From assembly GCA_963843465.1 (NCBI GenBank), contig CAWJKP010000002.1, forward strand, positions 1,178,001-1,242,000: a DNA stretch of 64,000 nt, given 5' to 3'. The notes under the pieces were generated by a model. The model searched no databases. It was not told where the DNA came from and saw only the letters and a list, made by a program, of their open reading frames with translations. Each line of letters opens with the position of its first letter. The stretch's first letter is position 1. This DNA is from CAWJKP01 sp963843465 (GTDB lineage: Bacteria; Planctomycetota; Planctomycetia; Pirellulales; Thermoguttaceae). The translations under genes were made by a program, and so were the position numbers. Below, piece by piece: positions 50,814-60,310 of this stretch.

Positions 50814-52734
50814 ATGAACCCGCCTCAACCGCGCCGCTCGATCCTCCTTTTCTCCTTGTGTTTCCTCGTCGGCTTCCCCGCCTGGCAGGCCACGGCTGCC
50901 GACAAGGTCCCCGACCCGGTGCTGGTCGAGAAGTACGCGGCGCTGCTGCCCGAGAAGCCCCAAGGCGTGGGCCGGCCGATTGGCGACCGGCAGGCGTGGC
51001 AGGCCGTCGCCAAGGCGCCCGGCTTCCAAGGGGTCGTCGCCCGGGCGGAGAAGCTCCTCAAGACGCCCATGCCGGAGCTGACCGACGACGATTATCTCGA
51101 CTACTCCCGCACGGGCAACCGCAGCCGCGGCGAGCGGGTGCTCGGCCAGCGCCACTCCCGGCTCCCGCAATTGGTGCTGGCCGAGTGCATCGAGGACCGC
51201 GGCCGGTTCCTGCTGGCGATCGAGGCCACGATCCGGGCGATCGCCGCGGAAAAGTCCTGGACGCTCCCCGCCCACGACGGCAGCCTGAAGAACTTCTACG
51301 GCACCGAGCGGGACATTGATCTGGCCTCCTCGGCGCTGTCCTGGAACCTGGCCACGGCCGACTTCTGGCTCGGCGGCAAGCTCGATGCGGGCCTGCGGAA
51401 ACTCGTCCGCAGCGAGCTTGACCGGCGCTGCTTCACGCCCTTCCGCGGCTACGTGCTGGCGGGCAAGCCCAAGCTCTGGTGGGCAACCGCCACCAACAAC
51501 TGGAACGCGGTCTGCCTGGCGGGCGTCGCCGGGTCGGCCTTGGCGATTCTCGACGCGCCCCACGAACGAGCCTTCTTCGCCGCCGCCGCCGATCAGTATA
51601 TCGACAACTTTCTCAAAGGCTTCGCCGCCGACGGCTACTGCGGCGAGGGACTGGGCTACTGGAACTACGGCTTCGGCCACTTCCTGCTGTTGTCGGAAAC
51701 GCTCTACCAGGCGACCGGCGGCAAGGTCGATCTGATCCAGCGGCCCAAGGTCCGCCAGATCGCCCAGTTTGGCCGGCGGCTGGAGATTCTGCCGCGGATC
51801 TACCCGGCGTTGGCCGATTGCGACGTGGCGGCCCAGCCCAGCGCGGCGATCACGGCCTACGTCAGCCGCCGCTTCGGCCTCGGCTGGCAGGACGAAGAGC
51901 GGCAGGGCTTGCTCTTGGCCCGGGGCCCGACGGGCAACCTCTTCGAGCTCGGCTTGATGGGTTTTGCCAATTCGGCTTCCGCCCGGCCGCCCGCCGCCAA
52001 GGCGGCGGACCGGCCGCTGCGCGACTGGTTCGCCGACGCGGAGATCCTCGTCTGCCGCCCGGCCCCCGGCAGCCGCCATGCGCTGGGCGTGGCCGTCAAG
52101 GGCGGCCGCAACGCCGGCAACCATTGCCACAACAACGTCGGCTCCTACGTGGTGGCCCTGGGCCAGTCCGTTCCGCTGGTCGATCCCGGCTCCGAGGTCT
52201 ACACGGCGCGGACCTTCAGCGCCCGTCGCTTCGACAGCAAGGTGCTCAATTCGTTCGGCCACAGCGTGCCCCGCGTGGCCGGGAAGCTGCAGGAGTCGGC
52301 GCAAGGCGGCCGCCCGGGAGATCCAGACCGAGTTCACGCCCGCGTCCGACGCCTACCGCATGGACATCCGCTCGGCCTACGCCGTCCCGGAGCTGACGAA
52401 GCTGGTGCGGAGCTTCGTTTTTTCCCGCCAAGGCGAGGGGAGCTTGCAGGTGACCGACGAGGTGCGCTTTGCCGCTCCCCAGTCGTTCGGCACGGCGCTG
52501 ATCACCTTCTCTCCGTGGAAGGAGTTATCGGCGGGCAAGCTGCGGATCGGCCAGGCGCCCGACGCCGTCGAGGTGACGATCGCCACCGACGGTCCGTCCT
52601 TCCGCCTGGTGCCCGAGGAGATCCACGAGAATCTGCATGGCAACCGCGTGCCGATCCGCCTGGGAATCGAGCTGGTCGAGCCTGTAAGCACGGCGAAAGT
52701 GACGGTGACGATCCGGCCGGCGGGGGATGGTTAG
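50814..52734 (+). CDS. Secreted heparinase II/III-like protein, frameshifted
   Basis: This secreted protein has about 640 residues, with signal peptide SILLFSLCFLVGFPAWQATA. It has an all-helical toroid-like first part (LPQLVLAECIEDRGRFLLAI, WWATATNNWNAVCLAGVAGS, CGEGLGYWNYGFGHFLLLSE) and a beta-rich second part (GGRNAGNHCHNNVGSYVVAL, VPLVDPGSEVYTARTF). This is the layout of heparinase II/III-type polysaccharide lyases, with candidate catalytic residues in NNWN, GYWNYG and NHCHNN. The frame breaks near 52305 after KLQESAQGG; the second frame REIQTEFTPASDAYRMDIRS restores the family end. The substrate is unknown. Confidence 0.75.
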
Positions 52735-52745
52735 GCGTCGCGCCA

Positions 52746-52869
52746 AAATAAGTTGACGGAGTTTCTTGTGGTGCAGGCGTCCCGCCTGCCCTGAAAATGC
52801 ACGTGTCCCGCCTGCCCTGAAAATGCAGGCGAGACGCCTGCACCACAAGCGAGAATCGATCAACTTATT
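52746..52869. repeat. Nested inverted repeat between convergent genes (family J, copy 2)
   Basis: The outer pair aataagttga (52747-52756) and tcaacttatt (52860-52869) encloses the family J element at 52765-52849. That element has arms cttgtggtgcaggcgtc and gacgcctgcaccacaag and two direct cccgcctgccctgaaaatgc units. It may serve as terminator for the genes on both sides. Confidence 0.85.
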
Positions 52870-52882
52870 CCGACGCGGCGGC

Positions 52883-54297
52883 TCAGTAGAGGCTGCCCGG
52901 GGTCGGCGGCTGGCGGGGCTTGAAGATCGGCGAGACGGAATTGCCGGTGCTCTTCGGACCGCCCTCGGGCGGCTTGGCCAGGAACTGGTTGGGATCGGCG
53001 CCGGGACCGAAGTGGGTCACCGGCGTGGGGTTCTTGTAGTCGATGCGGCGGAGGAAGTCGGCGAGGCTGATGTTCTGCACGCCCAGTTTCTCCGCCTCGC
53101 GGAGCATCGCCGTGCGGGCCTTGCTGAGGACTTCGGAGGTCTTGTCGGTCTGCTCTTTGCCGACGATCAGGAAGCGGGTGTTGGCGTCCATCTGTCCTTT
53201 CCGTTCGCCCTTGTCGCTCAGCTCGGCGACGACCTCGCCGCCGGACATGGTGATCAGGTTGCGCAGGGCGTCGGGCCGGTCGGTGCCGTCGCCGTCGATG
53301 TCCATGCCGTCGGTGAAGGCGAACTTCTCCCTTACGCCCGGCGTCCAGAGCGGCGTATGGACCACGTCGCCCGGCAGCAAGGGATCGGAGATGTTGTCGT
53401 CGACGATGCGGCATTCGGAGAGGTGGTCGCCGAGGATCTGGCTGACCTCGATGCCGCCCTTCTTGGCGGCCGACGTCACGTTCTGGGTGTTGCCCGAGAA
53501 GACGGCAAAGGTGAGCTGCCGGGGCAGCGCGTCGGCGCGCCCAGATCGATCCAGACCGTCCGCTCGCGCTGGTTGACCCAGCGGATCTTGCCCGACGGCG
53601 ACTCGAAGGTCGTGGCCGTAAGCTTCTTGACCTGTTCGTTCTTGAGCTGTTCGTTCTTGACCGTCGACGCCAGGAGCTCCTCCGCCTTCTTCAGCTTCAG
53701 TTGGGCCTCTTTGGACACCAGGTCGGCCCCCTTCTGCGTCTTGACCAGCGTGTCCTCGATCGTGGTCGTCTTCCCGGTGAACGCGCCGCGGTCGGTATTG
53801 AACTTTTCCCTTTCGCTCGCCAGGTCGGCGATGGCCGCCTTCTGGCCCGCCTGGGCCTCGTCGATCTGCGGCTGCTTGACGATCTCGACTCGCGCGAGGG
53901 TGTCTTTCAGCTCCTGCACCGACTTTAGCTGCTCGGCCAGGGCGACGTTCTTCTTGCCTAGCTCGTCGTTCAGATAAGCCAGCACCCTGCGGTAGTTGCG
54001 GGTCGCGGCATCGAGGGTGCTGGCATAGGTCTCCATGTCCTTGTTGAAGTCGGCAGTGATCGCATCCATCTTTTCGCTGGGCAGGAAGCCGAGCATATCC
54101 TTCATAAGCGTGTTTTTGTCGGCCTGCACCAAGTCGCAGTTCTTTTTGGCGGCGGCCGAATCGTCGGTGGCCTGCTTGGTCTTGAGCGTGAGCTCTTCCG
54201 TCTTCTTGTAGAGCATGAAGGTCGACACGCCCAACCCGATGGTCAGGATGACGAAGACGATCAACGCGATCTGCAGCCCTTGAGTTTCCTTCACCAT
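52883..54297 (-). CDS. Membrane-anchored coiled-coil protein, frameshifted
   Basis: This protein of about 471 residues has an N-terminal membrane helix (LQIALIVFVILTIGLGVSTFML) and a long coiled coil (about 35-230, rich in KKTEELTLKTKQATDD-like heptads). Its C-terminal part is beta-rich (VWIDLGRADALPRQLTFAVF and onward). Adding one G (complement of the C run at 53540-53542) joins the two frames at VWIDLGRAD. Proteins with this layout occur widely in planctomycetes with no known role. The start at MVKETQG has AGGAG upstream. Confidence 0.7.
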
Positions 54298-54522
54298 GAG
54301 AATCATGCTCCTGTGCGGTCAGCCCCGAGGGCAGGCAAACTCCGCGAAAATGAACTACCACCCTTCCGCCGACCGGCAAAGGGTGGACGAAGCGCCGTCG
54401 CTACACCGTGAGGGGAAAGCAGCCCAAGATCAATTCTAAACAGCCAAAACTTGGCTGTCAACGAAAATCCCCCCCGGCAGAGGCAAAGAGTTGAATCCCC
54501 CGTGTCCGCGGGAAGGCCGGGG

Positions 54523-54620
54523 CGTAGGGTGGGCTTCAGCCCGCCGTCGTTTTTTCCGTACTCCCACCCTTTGCCTTCGCGGCGTCGCAATCACGAAGGC
54601 GGGCTAGAGCCCACCCTACG
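54523..54620. repeat. Inverted repeat cgtagggtgggctt / agcccaccctacg (family M)
   Basis: Outer arms cgtagggtgggct and agcccaccctacg pair, with weaker pairing of cagcccgcc and ggcgggct inside. A half copy (gggctaaagcccgccctac) occurs at about 30840-30860. Confidence 0.88.
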
Positions 54621-54635
54621 CCTCCTCCGGATGGG

Positions 54636-55214
54636 TTATCCTGCCGGAACGTCCCGCAAAAGGTCGTCCCACTGTGCGAGGCGAGGATCGCGCGGGCCGT
54701 AGATCGCGACGAGTTGTTCCCCTACCCACGCGCGGTCAAATCCTATCCCTTGGGTGCGAAGGATTTGCTCCACGTCGGCGAGATCCTTGCGACGGAAGAA
54801 CATCATTTTGAACACCGCCAGCGATTCCGCGTCCCACACCATAACGGACCGCCCACCAAGTTCCACCTGTTTGCGCCGCCCCTGCGCTGTTTCATAGAAG
54901 GGAACAATCGGCAGGAAAACGTCTACGCGCACTCCGCGGAAGGTAACACGGCAGAAGCCGTGCTCGCGCAGCGATTCGGCGGCTTCCGTGGGAGAGAGAT
55001 GGCAACCGATCTCCTGCAAGAGCCAGATGCACTCGGACGGACGTTCGGGAGGCAGAAAAATCGTGACGTCAACATCGACCGTCCCCCGGGGAGCGCCCCA
55101 GTAGCCCAGGGCGATCGCGCCGCCCAGGGCATAGTTCTGGCCCCGCAAATCGAACTGCTCCGCCAGTTGCTCCGCGACCGCCGCGGCGTTGGCGGGCGAA
55201 TTAGGCTCGGACAC
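54636..55214 (-). CDS. Nucleotidyltransferase-like protein (AbiEii type)
   Basis: This protein of about 192 residues has the motif YALGGAIALGYWGAPRGTVD followed by VDVTIFL, matching the GG ... D-x-D site of minimal nucleotidyltransferases, and further acidic strand GVRVDVFLPIVPF. The start GTG at 55214 is chosen because it overlaps the stop of the partner gene by 14 bases; longer versions read through the partner in another frame. With that partner it forms a second two-gene module like the one at 48702-49369, though the two are not close in sequence. Confidence 0.7.
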   Translation of the reverse strand: MSEPNSPANAAAVAEQLAEQFDLRGQNYALGGAIALGYWGAPRGTVDVDVTIFLPPERPSECIWLLQEIGCHLSPTEAAESLREHGFCRVTFRGVRVDVFLPIVPFYETAQGRRKQVELGGRSVMVWDAESLAVFKMMFFRRKDLADVEQILRTQGIGFDRAWVGEQLVAIYGPRDPRLAQWDDLLRDVPAG

Positions 55215-55461
55215 GGGCGGCGCGCTCCTTGAGAAACTGCCATGTGGAAGCCGGCCAAGGGGCCGGTTCAATTTCTCCCAGCCCTGCCGCCAGTCGACTG
55301 CGACGGATGGCGGCGGCTGCCTCACATGCCGACGCGATCAGCTCGGCCCGTTGGCGGACGCTGAGCGTTCGCAGGCGTACGAGCTCCTCGCCATCCAGTT
55401 GGCCGTGCGCGCTGGTCAGATCGTCCATGATATTGGCCGACTGGCGAGTTGTTGGTTCCAT
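55201..55461 (-). CDS. Small partner of nucleotidyltransferase
   Basis: This 86-residue helical protein (LDGEELVRLRTLSVRQRAEL, then ACEAAAAIRRSRLAAGLG) lies directly before and overlapping the nucleotidyltransferase. Small proteins with a conserved SVRQRAELI-type motif accompany such enzymes in toxin-antitoxin-like modules. No DNA-binding motif is obvious. The start is the only ATG in range. Confidence 0.6.
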   Translation of the reverse strand: MEPTTRQSANIMDDLTSAHGQLDGEELVRLRTLSVRQRAELIASACEAAAAIRRSRLAAGLGEIEPAPWPASTWQFLKERAARVRA

Positions 55462-55562
55462 GCCATTCGTCTCCGGCTTACAGAACGGGCCTCCACAAGC
55501 TATTGTACCGTTCTTTCCACCTCGCCCGTTAGGAGTTTCGCTTCACGCGACCAGGAACGACA

Positions 55563-55620
55563 CTAGCCCGAAGCGCAAGCGAGGGCCAAAACCTCGTCCC
55601 TCGCTTGCGCTTCGGGCTAG
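55563..55620. repeat. Inverted repeat (family D, copy 2)
   Basis: Arms ctagcccgaagcgcaagcga and tcgcttgcgcttcgggctag are identical to those at 9947-10006 and have a different loop. Confidence 0.95.
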
Positions 55621-55659
55621 TGTGCGTCGTCTGATTTCAGACCGTAAGCGGTGTAACTC

Positions 55660-57114
55660 CTAGCTCCTAACCTCCTCGACGGAGGGGGGTGGGGGCTCGA
55701 ACCATGAAACGTGTCCCCACCGTGCGGGATGTTCCGTGGCGTCCCAGGCGCTGAGGTCCCAGGCGACGAGGTCCAAGGCGGCCCGGGTGGCGTGCAGCTT
55801 GGAAAGGACGTGGGCGGTCAGATCCGACTCGACGGGCAGGGCGGACGCATGCACGCTGGAGACGCTGGGATTGGCCAGCGCTTGCACGATGCGGTTGGCA
55901 TAGGGACTACCGCGGCCGGTGACCAGGTCGTAGCCGGGACCGGCGCTGTAGCCGTTGAAGCCGACGGTCACGTCGTGGAAATCGGCGATCGGCAACTGGT
56001 AGAGATCGGCCACCGCCGCATTGAGCGTGGGCAAGCCCGAGGTGGCGCGGCCCTGATTGGCGATGGCCAGGATCGCGGCCCATTGCGGAGTGCCGACGCT
56101 GGTCCCGCCGATCACGTCCCAGCCGCCAGTGTAGGGATCGAGGCTGTCGTAGACGGCGAAGCCGGTGTTCGGGTCGGCGTCGTAGGCCACGTCGGGGGTC
56201 GTGCGGGTGCCGCTGGACTGCACGCCGAGCTGGTAGCTGGGCTCGCTCTCGAACTGGCTGAGCCCGCCGCCGCTGGAGTTCCCGCCGGAGTTCCAGCCAA
56301 TCTCCGTGCGGTAGCTGCCGGAGGCGGTGGTCTGGAGGGTCGTGCCGCCGACCGCCACCACGTTGGGCGAGAAGGCCGGCCAGAACCCTGGCACGCCGTA
56401 GTCGCCCGTGGCGGAGACGAAAGAGACGTTGACGTTGCCGTGATTGGCGGGCGTGGTGAAATAGCCGTCCAACTGGGTCTCTTGAGGAAACTCGCTGAAG
56501 CCCCAGCTCATGGAAACGACGGAGACTCCCCGCCAACTCGCGGCGGTGCCGATGGCCGTCGTGAGATCGTTGATGTTCCAGTCGCTGTTGGCCTCGACCA
56601 GGACAATGTTCGCGCCGGGGGCCATGGCATGGGCCCATTCCACGTCCAGCGATTCCTCCACCGTCCAATCGTCGCCAGGCGGCGAGGCCGAGGGAAGAAG
56701 GCTGGCGCTGCCCGTCTGGCCGACCTTGGTGAAGCTCGGAGGATCGGGCAGGCCGAACTGGACGTCGAACTTGTGCAAGTCGCTGCTGGCAAAATTGGGG
56801 CTGCTGCTGCTGACCAGGCCCGCATCGTCGTAGGCGTCGACGATGGCGATCGTCTGGCCCCAGCCGAGTTGGTTGGCCGCCTTGCCGGCAAAATTTCCCA
56901 ACTGGGAGAAGCTATAGGCTTGATCGACCTGGGCGGGCGAGAGACCGGCGACCCCGGGGACGTCCGCCAGTCGCGCGGCCGTGGGCTGGGCGCGAATAGC
57001 CGCCAGGCCGGCCACCGAGAGCATTTCCCGCGGCTCGAGGCGTTCCAGGCTACAGACCCGCAGACCGCGCCGAACTGCGGGTGACGCGGGCATCCTCTTG
57101 GGTATTCCCAACAT
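55660..57114 (-). CDS. Sedolisin-type (S53) serine-carboxyl peptidase with LEPR sorting motif
   Basis: This is a secreted acid-type protease of 484 residues. Near the N-terminus LERLEPREMLS (23-33) is the planctomycete LEPR-xLL extracellular targeting motif. The catalytic residues of the S53 family are visible: E153 and D157 in TVEESLDVEWAHAMAPGA, D238 in VSATGDYGVPG, and S339 in GGTSVGTPQWAA. It lacks the long inhibitory pro-domain of typical sedolisins, which suggests a mature-like short form. The last residues (PSVEEVRS) come from a ggaggttagg-type simple repeat. Start at MLGIPKRM. Confidence 0.87.
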   Translation of the reverse strand: MLGIPKRMPASPAVRRGLRVCSLERLEPREMLSVAGLAAIRAQPTAARLADVPGVAGLSPAQVDQAYSFSQLGNFAGKAANQLGWGQTIAIVDAYDDAGLVSSSSPNFASSDLHKFDVQFGLPDPPSFTKVGQTGSASLLPSASPPGDDWTVEESLDVEWAHAMAPGANIVLVEANSDWNINDLTTAIGTAASWRGVSVVSMSWGFSEFPQETQLDGYFTTPANHGNVNVSFVSATGDYGVPGFWPAFSPNVVAVGGTTLQTTASGSYRTEIGWNSGGNSSGGGLSQFESEPSYQLGVQSSGTRTTPDVAYDADPNTGFAVYDSLDPYTGGWDVIGGTSVGTPQWAAILAIANQGRATSGLPTLNAAVADLYQLPIADFHDVTVGFNGYSAGPGYDLVTGRGSPYANRIVQALANPSVSSVHASALPVESDLTAHVLSKLHATRAALDLVAWDLSAWDATEHPARWGHVSWFEPPPPSVEEVRS

Positions 57115-57176
57115 CAGCGTCGGTCCTCCGTCAGTCGTGGTAAGCGCTGGCGAGTAAGCGGGTAATCAGACGAAAC

Positions 57177-58502
57177 TCAATACGACATGGCCGCGGCAAC
57201 CCGTACACCGACCACGCCGATGGCATCCTGAGTGGTCTGGGTTTGCTGCGGGAACGAGGAGCCGAAGACGCTGGCGCAGTTGGAGGCGTTGCCGCCGCAG
57301 AACCAGATCTGCCCGACCAACGCCGTCTCCAGCGCGAAGCGATAGGCGCCCAGGTTGTGGCCCCAATCGGCGCCCAACTCGAACTCCAACACCGGCAGCG
57401 TTCCGCCGAGCGACTGCGAGTTGCTGGTGAGCGTCTGGCTGGGCGGGTCTCCGTAGGCATCGGCGTCCAGGGAGACCATGTTGGCCGCGGCGGCTCCCGT
57501 GCCGAACAAGAGCGAGCCGCGGGCGCTGCCGGTGACCCGAAATCCCGTCTGGCCCAGGGGATAGGCGGCTTCGACCGAGATCACCGGTCCGAGGCCGTTG
57601 AAATCGTGGCCAGAAGTGAGGGTCGTGGTGTACGTGTCCTGAGTCGGGTCCAGGGGAGTCGAGACCCAGGAGGCATTGTAGTTTTGCGCCAGGTGCGCGT
57701 ATCGCACGCCGGCGCCGAAGACCAGCGAGCCGCGGGCCGGATGGACGTCCCAGAGGATCTCCAGGTCGGCCACCTCCATGGTCAGGTCGCTGCCGAAGAC
57801 GAAAGCGTCGTTGTAATTGGGGCTGGAGACCGCGGCAAAGCCCACCGACGCCGGATAGGCCGAGTAGGTGGTGGTGGTCGTCGCGTCGGTCTGCGCGGGA
57901 CTATTGAGCGGAAGGCTGGTGCTATCGGAGAGCTTCGACCAGCGAGCGCGAATCCCAAGGCCGTTGTCGCCGACGTATCCCAGCCAGACCAGCGGCGCCG
58001 CCGCGGCGCCCATGTTGAAGTCGGTTTGCACGTTCGTCTGGAGCGTTTGCGTGTTGCTCGAGTTGGAGCCCAGCCGGTCGTAGGCCGGATTGCTGCTCCA
58101 GCGAGGTTCGAGGATCAAGACCCCCGCGCCGGCGATCCAGCCTCCGTCGTAAGCGGCGGTGGGAATCGTGGGGTGGCTCCCGCTGGAAGCTGCGGGAGAT
58201 GGCAAGGGCACGTATTGATTATCCGGGCTCATCGGCGGCCCGATGACCTGCACGCTGGAATCGACCGGTCCGCCGCCCGGCGGATCCAACGGCCGCGCGC
58301 CCGGGGGCGGATAACCGGAGGGCGGATAGCCGGAGGGCGGCGACCCGGGAGACTGGTAACCCGAATAGGGCAAGCCCAGAGGCTGATAGCCCGAAGACGG
58401 AGCCGAGGGGCCGTAGCCGCCGCCGGGGTTCTGGAAATCCTGGGCCAGCGCCGCCGACGCCGCCAGCACTGCGGCAATGCCTAGTGCGAACGTAAACTTC
58501 AT
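57177..58502 (-). CDS. Lpg1974-type pore-forming outer-membrane protein
   Basis: This 441-residue protein has a signal peptide (KFTFALGIAAVLAASAALA) and then a proline/glycine-rich linker (GYPPSGYPPPGARPLDPPG). It is followed by alternating amphipathic strands (WIAGAGVLILEPRW, APLVWLGYVGDNGLGIRARW, HNLGAYRFALETALVGQIWF) expected of an outer-membrane barrel. The family is common in planctomycetes and was named after a Legionella protein. It ends in an aromatic residue (AAAMSY). The start at MKFTF is the signal peptide start; an earlier ATG adds an unlikely leader. Confidence 0.8.
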   Translation of the reverse strand: MKFTFALGIAAVLAASAALAQDFQNPGGGYGPSAPSSGYQPLGLPYSGYQSPGSPPSGYPPSGYPPPGARPLDPPGGGPVDSSVQVIGPPMSPDNQYVPLPSPAASSGSHPTIPTAAYDGGWIAGAGVLILEPRWSSNPAYDRLGSNSSNTQTLQTNVQTDFNMGAAAAPLVWLGYVGDNGLGIRARWSKLSDSTSLPLNSPAQTDATTTTTYSAYPASVGFAAVSSPNYNDAFVFGSDLTMEVADLEILWDVHPARGSLVFGAGVRYAHLAQNYNASWVSTPLDPTQDTYTTTLTSGHDFNGLGPVISVEAAYPLGQTGFRVTGSARGSLLFGTGAAAANMVSLDADAYGDPPSQTLTSNSQSLGGTLPVLEFELGADWGHNLGAYRFALETALVGQIWFCGGNASNCASVFGSSFPQQTQTTQDAIGVVGVRVAAAMSY

Positions 58503-58658
58503 GGGAGTCACGGAGAAGCAAACGGCCGTCTTTACTGCCCAACGCGGGAACCGGAATAGGTCTATCGCGTCAGGTGATCTCTGTACCGTGCCGCGGACTC
58601 TAGCAGAGAACCCCGCCAGGGGCAAGGCAGATTGCTGGGTTGCGGGAGTCCCGGGCAG

Positions 58659-58724
58659 GTAGGTTATGCTTTAGCATAACACCTTGGCGTGTAATAGGTT
58701 ACGTTATGCTGAAGCATAACCTAC
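58659..58724. repeat. Inverted repeat (family F, copy 2)
   Basis: Arms gtaggttatgctttagcataac and gttatgctgaagcataacctac pair with one mismatch, as at 24692-24802. It follows a DUF4139 gene. Confidence 0.92.
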
Positions 58725-58745
58725 AGGCTACACGCTGGTCCCACC

Positions 58746-60161
58746 CTACTGGCCAGCCGCCTTCTCGATGGTCACGTTGTTCTGCTTGGCGTTGCGGCCC
58801 TGGCGCCGGATCAGCTCGTAGAGCAGGTCGGCTTTCTGGCCGGCCTTGACGGCGGCCCGGTACTCGACGGTCTGGTAGTCGTGGTTCTTCGCCTCCAGCC
58901 CGCTGCGGAAGATCACGTCCCCGGGCAGCGTGCGGCGGACTTCCACCTCGATCGGCTTGGCCGAGTAGTTGCGGACCCGCTGGTTGTAGAGCGTGTGCTC
59001 GTCCCAGCCGGCGACCGTGCTGTTGACCTCGATCTCGACCCCGGGCGCTCCCACTTCCCGGAAGACGTTCAGCCCGTGCACCTGCACCCAGATGGCGTCC
59101 CGCCAGACTTTGAGCGGGACCAGCTCGAAGATCACCTCCGGGTCGGGGCCGAGGTTGAGCTCGATCTTGTCGCCGATGGGCACGTACTTGATCGCCTGGG
59201 CCACCAGGAAACTCAAGCCCTCGCGACCGCTTTGGCGGAAGACGCGGACCACGCCGTCGGGCAGCGGCGTGCTGCCCAGGTGCGAGTCCTTGTCGTTGGT
59301 CAGCAGGTACATCCGCACCAATCGCGCGCCGTATTCCGGCTCGCGGTAGCGATACTGGATCTTGAAGGGGACGGTCGCGCCCTCGAAGCTCCTCATGCGC
59401 TTCGACCAGCCATTGCGGATCGTCTCGGTGCCTTCGATGGTGTAGATGAAGTATTCGCTCAGGCCCTCCTTGATGATCTGCTTGGGGGCGAGGTGCCCAG
59501 ACCCGCTGCGGTCGCCCAAGGCCTCGAAGTCGTCGATGGCCAACGCCAGATTCCGTTCCTTGGCGACGGCCACCTTGTCGATTTCTTCCTTCGGCCGCGC
59601 CTGGGGCTGCGCCAGCCGGGCGATCTTCTCCACGAGGTTGATCCGCCCGACGACCAGCCGCACCTGGGCGTCCTCGTACTCTTCGCCCGAGTTGTTCACG
59701 ACCCGGACGAAGCCTTCGAGCTTCGTCTCCGTTTCGTCGCGGTTGGCGACCGCCAGGTAGTCGGCCGACCAGCTTATGCCGCTGGTAAAATAGGTGATCT
59801 CGACCGCCGCCTCGCCGTCCAACTCGCTTTGGACGCTCCAGTAGAGCATCTGCGGCTTGGCGTGCGGAAAAGTGGTGTCGAGGACTTCGAGCTGGTCGGG
59901 ATGCGTGAGGAAGCGGAGGCGGACCGAGGTCGGGTCGATGAGCGTGTTGGCCCAACTGAACTGCAAGGGGTTGTCGCCCTTCTTGAAGCTCACCTTGCGG
60001 GTCTCGCGGACCAGGGTGAGATCTTCCGAGTTGTAGATGGTCAACTGCACGCTCTGCCGGTCCGGCACCGTGGACAAATCCACGTTTTCGGCCCGGACCA
60101 GCCCGCGACCGGCGGCAACCAATGCAAGAGCGGCTATCCACGGCACGGTCTGCGGACGCAT
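58746..60161 (-). CDS. DUF4139 domain protein, copy 1
   Basis: This 471-residue secreted protein has a signal peptide (WIAALALVAAGRGLVRA) and the DUF4139 pattern: SVQLTIYNSEDLTLVRETRK near the start, YFTSGISWSADYLA near 128, and an immunoglobulin-like C-terminal half (VEVRRTLPGDVIFRSG). The function of the family is unknown. It is nearly identical to the next upstream copy (60311-61759) over most of its length, but the stretch of about 50 residues after INLVEKIARLA (PQARPKEEIDKVAVAKERN) is unrelated in sequence. Confidence 0.82.
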   Translation of the reverse strand: MRPQTVPWIAALALVAAGRGLVRAENVDLSTVPDRQSVQLTIYNSEDLTLVRETRKVSFKKGDNPLQFSWANTLIDPTSVRLRFLTHPDQLEVLDTTFPHAKPQMLYWSVQSELDGEAAVEITYFTSGISWSADYLAVANRDETETKLEGFVRVVNNSGEEYEDAQVRLVVGRINLVEKIARLAQPQARPKEEIDKVAVAKERNLALAIDDFEALGDRSGSGHLAPKQIIKEGLSEYFIYTIEGTETIRNGWSKRMRSFEGATVPFKIQYRYREPEYGARLVRMYLLTNDKDSHLGSTPLPDGVVRVFRQSGREGLSFLVAQAIKYVPIGDKIELNLGPDPEVIFELVPLKVWRDAIWVQVHGLNVFREVGAPGVEIEVNSTVAGWDEHTLYNQRVRNYSAKPIEVEVRRTLPGDVIFRSGLEAKNHDYQTVEYRAAVKAGQKADLLYELIRRQGRNAKQNNVTIEKAAGQ

Positions 60162-60171
60162 GACGTTCCTC

Positions 60172-60261
60172 GTACGTCAGGCTTTCCAGCCTGACCTTTC
60201 TGCTTTCTCAGCTTGGAAAACCCGAGCCTTTTGCCCAGTCAGGCTGGAAAGCCTGACGTAC
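60172..60261. repeat. Inverted repeat (family H)
   Basis: Arms gtacgtcaggctttccagcc and ggctggaaagcctgacgtac pair exactly. It lies between the two near-identical DUF4139 genes. Confidence 0.95.
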
Positions 60262-60310
60262 TTTCGGGTCCGCGGCACCGGACTGGCTAACGGCTTTGCT
60301 CGCCTCACTC

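Noticed and set aside
54303..54590. A 95-codon open frame on the minus strand upstream of the coiled-coil gene
   Set aside because: It overlaps the family M palindrome and has no coding-like features.
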